A stretch of DNA of 64,000 nt, taken from UBA8949 sp942493365 (GTDB taxonomy: Bacteria > Bacillota > Clostridia > Saccharofermentanales > UBA5734). Below the pieces are notes generated by a model. The model saw only the letters and a list, made by a program, of their open reading frames with translations, ran no database searches and was not told the origin of the DNA. The translations under genes were made by a program, and so were the position numbers. This document shows, piece after piece, positions 33,914-42,100 of the stretch (its first letter is position 1; each line of letters opens with the position of its first letter). The stretch lies in contig OW818697.1 in assembly GCA_942493365.1 (NCBI GenBank), positions 558,001 through 622,000 on the forward strand, read 5' to 3'.

Positions 33914-33942
33914 TTGCAATCGCGCAAATGATGTGATAATAT
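33914..33942 (+). promoter_or_regulatory. Promoter of the zinc-ribbon gene
   Basis: TTGCAA (33914-33919) and TAATAT (33937-33942) at 17-base spacing, about 130 bases before the zinc-ribbon start. The same -35 hexamer occurs at the S10-cluster promoter. Confidence 0.55.
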
Positions 33943-34074
33943 GGGGCAAGGTCATCATCTTGAATGGATCATATGTGTCAAGAAAGCTTCCTTTTATCGG
34001 GAATGCGTGTCTTCGGAATCATGGATCACCAGTTCAGCATTATGCCCGAAAATTATTTAAGGAGGCATTAACAC

Positions 34075-34251
34075 ATGCCGGACAAAACACTCGTTTGCAA
34101 AGATTGCGGAAACCAGTACGTCTTCTCAGAAGGCGAACAGAACTTCTACAAAGAGAAGGGGTTCGAGAATGAACCTCAGCGTTGCCCCGACTGCCGTCGC
34201 GCCCGTAAACAACAGCGCAACAACAGCCGCTTCAACAACAACAGCTGGTAA
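34075..34251 (+). CDS. Small zinc-ribbon protein
   Basis: Protein of 58 residues: MPDKTLVCKDCGNQYVFSEG, then EQNFYKEKGFENEPQRCPDC and a basic, Asn-rich tail. Two CxxC pairs (residues 8/11 and 37/40) form a zinc ribbon of the type often found as short stand-alone proteins in Clostridia; the function of that family is not established. AAGGAGG precedes the ATG and a strong terminator follows 23 bases after the stop, so it is a single-gene unit with its own promoter. Confidence 0.88.
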   Translation: MPDKTLVCKDCGNQYVFSEGEQNFYKEKGFENEPQRCPDCRRARKQQRNNSRFNNNSW

Positions 34252-34273
34252 TCCGAATTATACAGCACTAAAG

Positions 34274-34304
34274 AAAGCCGTCAGCGCAAGCTGGCGGCTT
34301 TTTT
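34274..34304 (+). terminator. Intrinsic terminator of the zinc-ribbon gene
   Basis: GCCGTCAGC (34277-34285) pairs with GCTGGCGGC (34290-34298), with one G·T pair, around a GCAA loop; six T follow. Confidence 0.92.
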
Positions 34305-34329
34305 GTATTGGTGGATTTGGACCGCGGTC

Positions 34330-34359
34330 TTTACAAAAACATTTGGTCGGGTTTATAAT
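34330..34359 (+). promoter_or_regulatory. Promoter of the candidate small RNA
   Basis: TTTACA (34330-34335) and a perfect TATAAT (34354-34359) separated by 18 bases. No coding frame with a ribosome site lies downstream before the terminator at 34450. Confidence 0.6.
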
Positions 34360-34365
34360 AAAAAC

Positions 34366-34450
34366 ATAGGATATCACATTGAGCGGTATCCACTAGTTAC
34401 TCAGATGACTAAGTAACCGTCGAGCCCCTACTCGGCGGTTACTGCTTTTT
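34366..34450 (+). ncRNA. Candidate small RNA of about 85 nt
   Basis: Bounded by a good promoter (34330-34359) and a terminator, GTAACCGTCGAG (34413-34424) pairing with CTCGGCGGTTAC (34431-34442), then GCTTTTT (one T·G wobble). A 5' hairpin is possible with GGATA and TATCC arms. GTTAC at 34396-34400 can also pair with the GTAAC at 34413-34417 that starts the terminator stem, so two folds exclude each other. The next gene downstream is on the opposite strand, so this is not a leader. Family not recognised. Confidence 0.5.
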
Positions 34451-34525
34451 AGACTGACTTAGAAGAACTACACTGATCATTATGATCAGGTACAAAACAA
34501 CTTTTCACATTCAATTCATGGCTGA

Positions 34526-35644
34526 TCAAGATCCTGCCACGATCAGCGGCACGACCATCTCCTGATGGCACAGACCGGCGTGATGCCCCTTGAAGGGTGT
34601 GTGCGGCCGAACGAAGGGCGAGCGGTAGCGGATGATCGTGCCGCCGGTGGCGCAGGCCAAGTAGTCGCCGATGAAATCGTCGATCTTGTGATGCGGCGTT
34701 CCTGGACCGAACAGACCACGCGCAAAAACCTCCTCGCGCGGCAGTAGCAGATAGCAGTCGCCGAACATCGCCTCGAAGCGCTGGGCAAATTCGAGCTTGC
34801 GTTCGGGTTTGACGAACAGCGAGATGGCACGTGATTCCAGCGAGGGCGGCAGAATCAGACAGTCGCTGAGCTCGGGGATGTCATCGAGATAGACCTCGCG
34901 CTCAACCTCGATTTGCCCGTGGTCGGCGGAGATGATAAACAGGGTGTCCTTGATTGTCTGCGCCAGTTCGCCCAGAAGCAAGTCACTGGCCGCGACATCG
35001 GCGCGCACGGCGGTGCTATAAGGCCCTTCGCTGTGCATCAGCGTATCGGGCTCGTGCCAGTAGACCAGCACCAGCTGCGGTCCGTCCTGGGCGCACAGTT
35101 GACGAATGCGTTCGGCCATCAACGCCAGGCTGGCAAAGCCGTTGGGGTCGAAGGGCGGCATGACCTTGGTGACCGTGACAGCAGGGGCAGCTCGGCCGAT
35201 TTGCGTGACCAAGTCGACATAGGGCAGGAGCAATTTGCCGGGCGAGGGCGTAACCGTGTGGCCGCTGAAGGTGTCGCGGTCGAGAAAAAGATCGACGACC
35301 CGGCCGTATTCGCGAAACCACGGGCTCCAGCCCAGCCAGCCGTGCTCCAGCGGCGACAGGCCGGACATCAGGGTGGTGGTGGCGGCCGTGGTGGTGCAGG
35401 GGTAGACCGAGGACAAATCGTCGACTTTGTGTGAGCGCAGGAAACTGTCGGTCGGCAGCAGATTCTCGAGAATGTCGCTGCCCAGACCATCGAGAATGAT
35501 CAGCACGGTGTTTTTGCGCGGCTTTGCCAGATGGCCGTCGAGCAAGGGCAGCCCAGGGTGCGGGCAGGCGGCGCCGTAGCTGTGCAGCAGCGAGGCCGAC
35601 AGGCTGAGAATGCTGTGATCGTAATTCGGAAAATAAATGCTCAT
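34526..35644 (-). CDS. Alkaline-phosphatase superfamily protein (phosphodiesterase/nucleotide pyrophosphatase-like)
   Basis: Metal-dependent phosphohydrolase of about 372 residues. VLIILDGLGSDILENLLP holds the first metal Asp, SSVYPCTTTAATTTLMSGLS the likely Thr nucleophile, VLVYWHEPDTLMH and LFIISADHGQIEVE further metal ligands, and PHTPFKGHHAGLCHQEM the C-terminal histidines. No signal peptide is visible, so it is probably cytoplasmic. The substrate is unknown. The ATG at 35644 is preferred to 35659; a TATAAT lies only 7-12 bases upstream with no ribosome site, so the message may be leaderless. Confidence 0.87.
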   Translation of the reverse strand: MSIYFPNYDHSILSLSASLLHSYGAACPHPGLPLLDGHLAKPRKNTVLIILDGLGSDILENLLPTDSFLRSHKVDDLSSVYPCTTTAATTTLMSGLSPLEHGWLGWSPWFREYGRVVDLFLDRDTFSGHTVTPSPGKLLLPYVDLVTQIGRAAPAVTVTKVMPPFDPNGFASLALMAERIRQLCAQDGPQLVLVYWHEPDTLMHSEGPYSTAVRADVAASDLLLGELAQTIKDTLFIISADHGQIEVEREVYLDDIPELSDCLILPPSLESRAISLFVKPERKLEFAQRFEAMFGDCYLLLPREEVFARGLFGPGTPHHKIDDFIGDYLACATGGTIIRYRSPFVRPHTPFKGHHAGLCHQEMVVPLIVAGS

Positions 35645-35722
35645 AACATTATTATACATGAAAATTTGCCGTTTCTATGCTAAGCTTGAACGAGAATCAT
35701 ACGACCATGTGGGGTCCGCAGC

Positions 35723-36706
35723 ATGAAAAATCGCGTCCTGGAAATTTTGCAATCCAGCGCCGGCTTTGTCTCCGGTGAGAAACTGAGCCAGCAACTGGGC
35801 GTTACTCGGGCGGCGGTCTGGAAGGCGGTTCACGCTCTGCAGGCGGCCGGTTACCCGATTGAGGCCGTGTCCAATCGCGGTTACTATCTGGCTCCCGGGG
35901 CCGATATTTTGTCGCAACAGGAGATCATCAAAAGCCTCGACGCCGCAGGTCTGACCCCATTCATAAATCAAGTGAATTACGAAGCGAGCACCGACTCAAC
36001 CAATCGTCTGGCGCGACAGGCTTCTGATCAGGGCGCGCCGGACTTCAGCTTGTTTGTCGCCGAACGCCAGACGGCCGGACGCGGGCGGCGAGGCCGCGCG
36101 TGGCTGTCGGACAGCCGTGACGGACTCTGGTTTTCCCTGCTGCTGCGACCACAGGGCGAGACCGCCGACTTGGCACGCATAACATTGTTTATCGGTCTTT
36201 GCGTGGCCGAAGCGCTCAATACGCTCGGCACAACAGTCGGCCTCAAATGGCCCAATGACTTGGTCGCGACCGGCAGCGGCCGCAAGCTCGGTGGCATCCT
36301 GACCGAGATGACCGTCGAAGAAAATACCGTCCATGCCCTGATTGTCGGCATCGGTCTCAACATCAATACGCAGACCTTCACCGCCGAACTGGCCGGGATC
36401 GCCACGTCGCTGGCGCTGGAAACCGGCAGCGCTTACCGCCGTGCCGATGTGCTGGCGGCGATCCTGCGCGTTCTGATCCGGCGCTATCCGTCCTATCGGC
36501 AGACCGACCTTTGGCTGCCGGATTATCGCCGTCTTTGCCTGACCTTGGGCCGCGAGATCCGGGTCGAAAGTGCTGCCGGCAGTTGGACGGCGCGCGCCGT
36601 TGATTTGGACGAACAGGGCGAGCTGGTGGTTGTAGACACAACCGGCCAACGCCAAACGGTTCGTTCCGGCGAGGTTTCGGTGCGCGGTTTGCTGGGCTTT
36701 GCCTGA
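35723..36706 (+). CDS. birA: Bifunctional biotin ligase / biotin repressor BirA
   Basis: Attaches biotin to carrier proteins and, through its N-terminal winged helix, represses biotin genes; 327 residues. The helix-turn-helix is GEKLSQQLGVTRAAVWKAVH (about 18-37). The ligase domain has AERQTAGRGRRGRAWLS (biotinyl-AMP loop), LKWPNDLV and KLGGILTEM. Because the DNA-binding domain is present it can act as repressor, and a matching operator lies directly downstream at the bioY promoter. Confidence 0.96.
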   Translation: MKNRVLEILQSSAGFVSGEKLSQQLGVTRAAVWKAVHALQAAGYPIEAVSNRGYYLAPGADILSQQEIIKSLDAAGLTPFINQVNYEASTDSTNRLARQASDQGAPDFSLFVAERQTAGRGRRGRAWLSDSRDGLWFSLLLRPQGETADLARITLFIGLCVAEALNTLGTTVGLKWPNDLVATGSGRKLGGILTEMTVEENTVHALIVGIGLNINTQTFTAELAGIATSLALETGSAYRRADVLAAILRVLIRRYPSYRQTDLWLPDYRRLCLTLGREIRVESAAGSWTARAVDLDEQGELVVVDTTGQRQTVRSGEVSVRGLLGFA

Positions 36707-36762
36707 TTGTAAACCAAGCGGATCCTGTTAGGTTGACAATAACCCGGGAATTGCCTATACTC
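36707..36762 (+). promoter_or_regulatory. bioY promoter with BirA operator
   Basis: ATTGTAAACC (36707-36716) and GGTTGACAAT (36732-36741) form an inverted repeat with a 15-base spacer and one mismatch, the layout of BirA operators in Bacillota. The right half-site contains the -35 TTGACA (36734-36739), followed after 17 bases by TATACT (36757-36762). Bound BirA would therefore block RNA polymerase. Confidence 0.8.
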
Positions 36763-36784
36763 AGAGGCATCCCGGAGGTACGCT

Positions 36785-37405
36785 ATGAAAATCACCATTC
36801 GCGACATGACGCTCATCGCCCTTTTCACCTGCCTGACCATCATCGGCGGCAAAATCAGCATCGCCGTGCTGGCCATCCCCTTTACCTTGCAGTTTCTCGT
36901 CGTCTTGCTGGCCGGCATCCTGCTCGGCGCGCGGCGTGCCTTGCTGTCGCAGGCGCTCTACCTGCTGCTCGGCCTGATCGGCCTGCCGGTCTTTGCCACG
37001 GGCGGCGGGCTGGCGTATGTATTGAGCCCATCGTTTGGCTTTCTGCTGGGCATGTTGGTAGCGTCAGGACTGGTTGGCTTTTTGTGCGACCGAGTTGACC
37101 CCAATCGTGACCGACTCAAGGTCTGGCAGGTGCTGCCCATCAACCTGGCCGGCCAGTTGGTCGTTTATATCTTTGGTGTCACTTATCTTTTTTTGATCAA
37201 GAATTTCTACAGCGGCCAGAGCATGACCCTGTTTACTGCCATCGAATTCGGCATGCTGCCCTTTTTGCTGATTGATACGCTCAAAAGCCTGCTCGCCGCC
37301 ATCCTCGGACCGCGCCTGCGCAAGCTGACTCGCCAATTTGTAACGCCGGCGGGAACATCTGCGGTTGATTCTTCGTCCAACAGCAAAGGAGTTGATGATC
37401 CATGA
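36785..37405 (+). CDS. bioY: Biotin transporter substrate-binding subunit BioY
   Basis: Membrane S-component that captures biotin for an ECF transporter; 206 residues with about six helices. IPFTLQFLVVLLAGILLGAR and the adjoining LSQALYLLLGLIGLPVFATG are characteristic, followed by LSPSFGFLLGMLVASGLVGF. CGGAGG precedes the start. There is no dedicated ATPase beside it, so it probably uses the EcfA-EcfT module at 28.4-31.0 kb. The BirA-type operator in front predicts repression when biotin is plentiful. Confidence 0.95.
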   Translation: MKITIRDMTLIALFTCLTIIGGKISIAVLAIPFTLQFLVVLLAGILLGARRALLSQALYLLLGLIGLPVFATGGGLAYVLSPSFGFLLGMLVASGLVGFLCDRVDPNRDRLKVWQVLPINLAGQLVVYIFGVTYLFLIKNFYSGQSMTLFTAIEFGMLPFLLIDTLKSLLAAILGPRLRKLTRQFVTPAGTSAVDSSSNSKGVDDP

Positions 37406-37815
37406 GAAAAGCTCGCCTGCTTGTGTTGCTGATGGTAGTAGCGTTGACGGCCCTCAGCCTGACCGGCTGCCCGATCGCCCAACTCAAAACAGCCACCGCC
37501 ACCGCCGCCACCACGACAACCCATACGACAGCAGAAGATCAGTATACTTGGCAAGGCACCATCATCGAAATCTATGAAGGCGGCACGGCTTTTCTGGCCG
37601 CCGTCGACACCGATTACCAAACGATGCTCGGCGACAAAGCCAGCGTTTCGCTCTACGACGATGCTATCGTTGTACGCGACGACACCGGCGAAGCCATCGA
37701 TTTGGCGAGCGTGCCTGTCAGCACCGCGGTCATCGTGACCATCACAGGCGGCATTCGCGAAAGCTACCCCGTCCAGGTTAGCGCCATCGAGGTGCGGGTT
37801 ATCCTGGCCGACTAA
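37402..37815 (+). CDS. Small secreted lipoprotein
   Basis: Protein of 137 residues with a lipoprotein signal: basic MRKAR, a hydrophobic core and the lipobox LTGC (cleavage before Cys22). A Thr/Ala linker is followed by a beta-rich domain of about 90 residues, from TWQGTIIEIYEGGTAFLAAV to IEVRVILAD, which resembles small OB-like secreted domains of Bacillota but is not firmly assigned. Its ATG overlaps the bioY stop (ATGA), so it should be produced together with BioY; no link to biotin is otherwise evident. Confidence 0.75.
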   Translation: MRKARLLVLLMVVALTALSLTGCPIAQLKTATATAATTTTHTTAEDQYTWQGTIIEIYEGGTAFLAAVDTDYQTMLGDKASVSLYDDAIVVRDDTGEAIDLASVPVSTAVIVTITGGIRESYPVQVSAIEVRVILAD

Positions 37816-37836
37816 AACTGATCAACCATCAACGCA

Positions 37837-37877
37837 AAAGCCAAAGCCCGGCGGTTACCGTCGGGCTTTGGCTTTTT
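37837..37877. terminator. Bidirectional terminator between bioY unit and rsgI
   Basis: AAAAGCCAAAGCCCG (37837-37851 region) pairs with CGGGCTTTGGCTTTTT (37862-37877) around a GC-rich loop. T-runs are present in both directions, fitting convergent genes. Confidence 0.9.
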
Positions 37878-37938
37878 GGCATCCCTGCCATTATTGTTTG
37901 TCTGTCCGGCGGAGTCCCCGGATCAGACGGTCACGCTG

Positions 37939-39783
37939 TCACTCGGTGTTACCCCAATAGGTGACAGGTAAAGGATTCGATGTGATTAATTCGCCAGCAA
38001 TTACATAGGTAATTGCATAAAAGTATTCTGTTCCGATATCAAGGCCGATGCCGTCATCAAAATAGAATGTCGTGTCCAAATTGGTAATATAGGTAATATG
38101 TCCATCAACTGGGTATGCTGGGTTTTCATTGGTGGTACTGCGAACGACTTTGTAGCCATCAAATCGCCCGTCGTTAGGGCCCAATGTCCAAGTCAGTTGA
38201 ACTCCGGTCGTTGTGCCATTACCGGACAGCACAGTATCAAAACTCTCGGTAGGAGCTGGCGTATGCGCTGGTCCAGTATACTTCAGATGCAGTACATTGG
38301 AGGGAACCTTTTCACCACCGACAAGATAGGTGATGGCCACATAGTAGTAAGTGTCGGTTTCCAGGTACGCCGGATTGGGGTATTCGTAGGAATTGTCCGC
38401 AACAAAGCTGGTATCGGCCCGATTGGATATATAATCCAGGTAGCCGTCGCCAGGATAGAGCGGCGCGGAATTGGTCTTGCTCACGACAACCTTATACCCT
38501 TCGAACCCGTCGCCAGGCCCCTGCGTCCAGCTGAGATGGAAACCGCTTGCATCGCTATACCCGCTGAGCACGCGCTCGTAAGCAGGTGCCACATAAGCTG
38601 GTCCGTTGTATTTCAGCGCCAGCACGTTCGAGTATTGCTTGCTGCCATCCTTAAAGACATAGGTGACGCCAACGTAGTACTTTTGACCGACGGTCATGTA
38701 AGCGCCATTGTAGCTCTTGCTATTGTTGACAGTCATTGTTGTCGCGGCGCGCTCACTAATGGCGGCGATGTAGCCGTTTTCAGGATAGGTCGGTGAACTG
38801 TCGCTGGTACTCACGACCACCTTGTAATACTGCAGGATTTTGCCGGAGGGCGAAATCGTCCAGTTCAGACCCCAGCCGCTGCCATTGTTGGTGGCAGCCA
38901 GCGTCAGGCCAGCGCTCGGTGCGGTTGTTTCGGCGGTTGTCCCTTCGGTTGTTTCGGGAATCGTCTCGACGGTGGTTTCGGAGGTTTCGACCGTCGTTTC
39001 AGTTGGCTTGGTTGTCTCGGTCGGCGGCGAAGTCAACACAGTATCTTCCGACAGCAGCCAGTTGAGCAGGGTGCCGAGGGGCGCAGTGCGGATGATCTCA
39101 ATGTCAGCTTTGGGGTCTTTTTTGAGTGCCTCGTTGAGCAGCATCTGACGGCCGATTGACAAATTGTTGGCATCTGCGGCTTCCTTGACCTGTGGGTCGG
39201 TCGTATAAAGCACCTTGACATCCAGACCTTCGAGCGCCGCCAGCAGATCGCCGGCCTGTCCGTTCTTGAGACCCATGATCTCGTCAGCGAATTCGCGGTC
39301 GCGTTTGTCCAAAATCGCTGAGATCAGGAGGTCCTCGTATTCTTCCGGCATTTTCTCGCGCACCAGATTGACCCAGGCCACGATGGCCGCGTGGTATTCC
39401 TGCCCGATCCACTCGATATCAGAATTATTGAGCAACTCCCAGGCGTCAGAATTCAGCGGCGTGACCTGCGTAACAATGCGGTCGGCATCCAATTCAAATT
39501 CAACACTGGGATTAATATCCAGAGACAGATAAACCTTGCCGGCCTGGGGCGCGAAAATATTGGCCAGCAAGAGGCCGGTGCAAAGCAGCAGAACCACGCA
39601 GGCTGCGGCCAGTGCCGGCACCATCCAGCGCCGGTGGGAGACCGGCCGGGCAACGACTTCGGGCAACGCGACCGACTGGCCGACAAACATTTCCTTGCGC
39701 GCCGGCACCTTGATCAGGTCGCATTCATTGGTAAAAACATAAGCATCCTTGGTCTGAATTTCCATGATGATTCCCTGTTTCAT
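37939..39783 (-). CDS. rsgI: RsgI-type anti-sigma factor with three extracellular repeats
   Basis: Transmembrane anti-sigma factor of 614 residues. The cytoplasmic N-terminus (MKQGIIMEIQTKDAYVFT...) is the RsgI sigma-binding domain. One membrane helix follows (about 54-77). The next block, YLSLDINPSVEFELDADRIV and TPLNSDAWELLN, is the conserved RsgI extracellular region. After a Thr/Glu-rich linker (about 255-290) come three related repeats of about 100 residues sharing YKVV-S----P-YP--GY and a YY---TY motif, fibronectin-III-like in pattern. In Clostridia such outer domains sense polysaccharides; the ligand here is unknown. Start overlaps the sigI stop (ATGA). Confidence 0.88.
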   Translation of the reverse strand: MKQGIIMEIQTKDAYVFTNECDLIKVPARKEMFVGQSVALPEVVARPVSHRRWMVPALAAACVVLLLCTGLLLANIFAPQAGKVYLSLDINPSVEFELDADRIVTQVTPLNSDAWELLNNSDIEWIGQEYHAAIVAWVNLVREKMPEEYEDLLISAILDKRDREFADEIMGLKNGQAGDLLAALEGLDVKVLYTTDPQVKEAADANNLSIGRQMLLNEALKKDPKADIEIIRTAPLGTLLNWLLSEDTVLTSPPTETTKPTETTVETSETTVETIPETTEGTTAETTAPSAGLTLAATNNGSGWGLNWTISPSGKILQYYKVVVSTSDSSPTYPENGYIAAISERAATTMTVNNSKSYNGAYMTVGQKYYVGVTYVFKDGSKQYSNVLALKYNGPAYVAPAYERVLSGYSDASGFHLSWTQGPGDGFEGYKVVVSKTNSAPLYPGDGYLDYISNRADTSFVADNSYEYPNPAYLETDTYYYVAITYLVGGEKVPSNVLHLKYTGPAHTPAPTESFDTVLSGNGTTTGVQLTWTLGPNDGRFDGYKVVRSTTNENPAYPVDGHITYITNLDTTFYFDDGIGLDIGTEYFYAITYVIAGELITSNPLPVTYWGNTE

Positions 39784-40562
39784 GACTGGGCCTCCTTGCT
39801 GTAGGTGGTGAGATAGCCCTTGATGACTTCCAGGTCGCTGCTGAGCAGCAAGGCCAGAAAGATGATGCCGGGGCGGTTGCGTTCGATGGTTTTAAGCGGA
39901 ATATCGCAGTTGCGGGACAAATCCGCTGCCGGCAGTCGACATTCGCGTTCGAAGCGCTGCAGCAGCTTGGGGGTGGTGATCAGCATACGGGCGACACGGA
40001 TACAGGTCAGACGTGTGTCGCGGTGACGGGGAAAGACCGTGATCAAATGATGCAATGACAGGTTGAAATCCAATAGCCGCAAACGCAGCTTGACCAGCTC
40101 TTCCTCAATCTCCAGGTTTTCCCAGATCCGGTCGCCCGGTACGCTGCCCAGGATGTCGGTGAACGATTCACCGTGTTCCGCTTCGCACTGGCTGAAGGTA
40201 AGCACCTGCCGGTTGCGCCTTTGCTGTCGTATCCAGTCGATGATCCGGCGATTGATGATGAGACCGGCGAAACGGAGAAAGGGGACATTGGTTTCCACGA
40301 TATAATGGTCGAGGGCGTCGTTGAAGGCGGTCAACGCAATGCTGTATTCATCAGACTGCTCGATGTCCGGCAGCTGCAACATGCGCCGCAGCACCCCTTT
40401 GATGTAGGGCAGACAGTCCATGATAACCTGGTTGCGCAATTCCTCATCGCCTGCCTGGATCAAGCGAACCTTGTCTTCGAGGCGGACAACATTGACCGCG
40501 TCGTCACCCAGCGATCTTTCTTCAGCGAGGACATCCTGCAGGGCTGCCAGAAGCTGAAACAT
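39780..40562 (-). CDS. sigI: RNA polymerase sigma factor SigI
   Basis: Alternative sigma factor of 260 residues. The region-2-like part has DEYSIALTAFNDALDHYI and FLRFAGLIINRRIIDWIRQQ, and the SigI-specific C-terminus has RLRLLDFNLSLHHLITVFPR, HRDTRLTC and LPLKTIERN-like sequence (here IPLKTIERNRPGII). It is coupled to rsgI by an ATGA overlap, so factor and antagonist are made together. SigI regulons cover heat stress, or polysaccharide degradation in cellulolytic clostridia. GGAGGA precedes the start. Confidence 0.92.
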   Translation of the reverse strand: MFQLLAALQDVLAEERSLGDDAVNVVRLEDKVRLIQAGDEELRNQVIMDCLPYIKGVLRRMLQLPDIEQSDEYSIALTAFNDALDHYIVETNVPFLRFAGLIINRRIIDWIRQQRRNRQVLTFSQCEAEHGESFTDILGSVPGDRIWENLEIEEELVKLRLRLLDFNLSLHHLITVFPRHRDTRLTCIRVARMLITTPKLLQRFERECRLPAADLSRNCDIPLKTIERNRPGIIFLALLLSSDLEVIKGYLTTYSKEAQS

Positions 40563-40726
40563 TAGCGAATCCTCCTGTCGGGGGCGTCTTGGTTGATGAG
40601 CTCATACTGGATAATACGAAAGTCGCTCATCGTTTCAGAGGGTGTTTCGAAAAATATGTCACAATTTGTCACGAATTGACTAAATTATATCTTAAAACAG
40701 CGGTCTGGGCAAATTGATGGCAAACG

Positions 40727-40756
40727 AAAAGGCCACCCCTTGACAGAGATGGCCTT
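40727..40756 (-). terminator. Terminator downstream of gap
   Basis: On the minus strand AAGGCCATCTC pairs with GGGGTGGCCTT (flanks pair, centre imperfect), followed by TTCGTTT. It separates gap from sigI. Confidence 0.7.
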
Positions 40757-40777
40757 TGCATGTCTCGAAAGACTGGC

Positions 40778-41851
40778 TTACTTTTTGGCGTCAGCTTTGC
40801 CCATGTAGCTCAGCAACTCAACGGTGCGATTGGAATAACCCCACTCGTTGTCATACCAGGAAACGACTTTGAAGAAGCGCTTTTCGCCCTTGAGGTTGTT
40901 CTGCAGGGTGGCCAGGCTGTCATAAATCGACGACCGCTTGTCGTGGATGAAGTCGGTGGAAACCAGCTCTTCGTCGGTGTAGCCGAGGATGTCCTTCATG
41001 TAGGTCTTGGAGGCTTCCTTGAGCTTGGCGTCAATCTCTTCGATCGAGGTGTCGCGGCTGGCGGTGAAGGTCAGGTCGACAACCGAAACGGTCGGGGTCG
41101 GGACGCGGAAGGACATGCCGGTCATTTTGCCTTTGAGCTGGGGCAGCACTTCGCCGACGGCCTTGGCGGCGCCGGTGGTGGAGGGAATAATGTTGATGGC
41201 GGCCGCACGACCACCGCGCCAATCCTTCTTGGAAGGGCCGTCAACGGTCTTCTGGGTGGCGGTGTAGGAGTGAATGGTGGTCATCAGGCCCTGCTCGATG
41301 CCGATGCCTTCTTTGAGGATAACGTGGCATAGCGGCGCGAGGCAGTTAGTGGTGCAGGATGCGTTGGAAACGATGTTGTGCTTGGATGAATCGTATTCGA
41401 CTTCGTTGACGCCCATGACGATGGTCTTGACTTCACCTTTGCCGGGCGCGGAAATGATGACTTTTTTGGCACCGGCTGCAATGTGGCCTTTGGCCTTCTC
41501 GGAATCGGTGAAGAGGCCGGTGGACTCGATGACATAGTCAACGCCCATCTTGCCCCAGGGCAGATCGGCTGGCTCGCGAGTGGCCATGACGCAGCGGACT
41601 TTGTGGCCGTTGACCACGAGGGTATCGTCATCGGCCAGATCGGGGCTGCTCTTCTCGGTCTTGACATCGTGCTTGAATTTGCCCTGGACGGAATCGTATT
41701 TGATCTGGTAAGCGAAATAGTCAGCGTCGGTCGAAATATCGACGACAGCGACGACATCGATTTCTTTGCCCAACAGTCCCTGGTCGCAGATGGCCTGGAA
41801 AACCATGCGGCCGATGCGGCCAAACCCATTGATACCTACTTTAATTGCCAT
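40778..41851 (-). CDS. gap: Glyceraldehyde-3-phosphate dehydrogenase
   Basis: Glycolytic enzyme, 357 residues. NAD-binding start IKVGINGFGRIGRMVFQAI, catalytic cysteine in SNASCTTNCLAPL, IPSTTGAAKAVGEVLPQLKG, and the C-terminal SWYDNEWGYSNRTVELL. The chain is 20-25 residues longer than common bacterial GapA, owing to extra sequence in the N-terminal domain (around QICDQGLLGKEIDVVAV and KTEKSSPDLADDDTLVVNGH), as in a GAPDH subgroup also seen in trypanosome glycosomes. AGGAGG precedes the ATG. Monocistronic by its terminator. Confidence 0.97.
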   Translation of the reverse strand: MAIKVGINGFGRIGRMVFQAICDQGLLGKEIDVVAVVDISTDADYFAYQIKYDSVQGKFKHDVKTEKSSPDLADDDTLVVNGHKVRCVMATREPADLPWGKMGVDYVIESTGLFTDSEKAKGHIAAGAKKVIISAPGKGEVKTIVMGVNEVEYDSSKHNIVSNASCTTNCLAPLCHVILKEGIGIEQGLMTTIHSYTATQKTVDGPSKKDWRGGRAAAINIIPSTTGAAKAVGEVLPQLKGKMTGMSFRVPTPTVSVVDLTFTASRDTSIEEIDAKLKEASKTYMKDILGYTDEELVSTDFIHDKRSSIYDSLATLQNNLKGEKRFFKVVSWYDNEWGYSNRTVELLSYMGKADAKK

Positions 41852-42068
41852 GTGATCAGTCCTCCTAAAATTTCTCCCTAAATAGGGTTATATAACTACT
41901 GTATCATTACAAGTTTAGCCGAAATTTCGGACAAATACAACTGAAAACGCTCTGCCAGAGTGTATAAATAACGCGTCGTAACCGCCATTTGTCTTGTGAA
42001 TAATGGCAGGTTTTGTCGAAAATTGTCGGATGAATCCATCTGGCAAGCATCGGGCAATCGCGCGACAA

Positions 42069-42100
42069 TAGCATCATCGCTCGAAGGGGGGGTGATGCTA
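42069..42100 (+). promoter_or_regulatory. Hairpin covering the tnpB ribosome site
   Basis: TAGCATCA (42069-42076) pairs perfectly with TGATGCTA (42093-42100), looping out GAAGGGGGG, with the first base of the tnpB ATG in the 3' arm. It could be the left-end hairpin of an IS200/IS605-type element and would also restrain translation. Confidence 0.55.

Noticed and set aside
33933..34172. 79-residue frame beginning before the zinc-ribbon gene
   Set aside because: It overlaps the well-supported zinc-ribbon gene in another frame, lacks a ribosome site and has no family resemblance.
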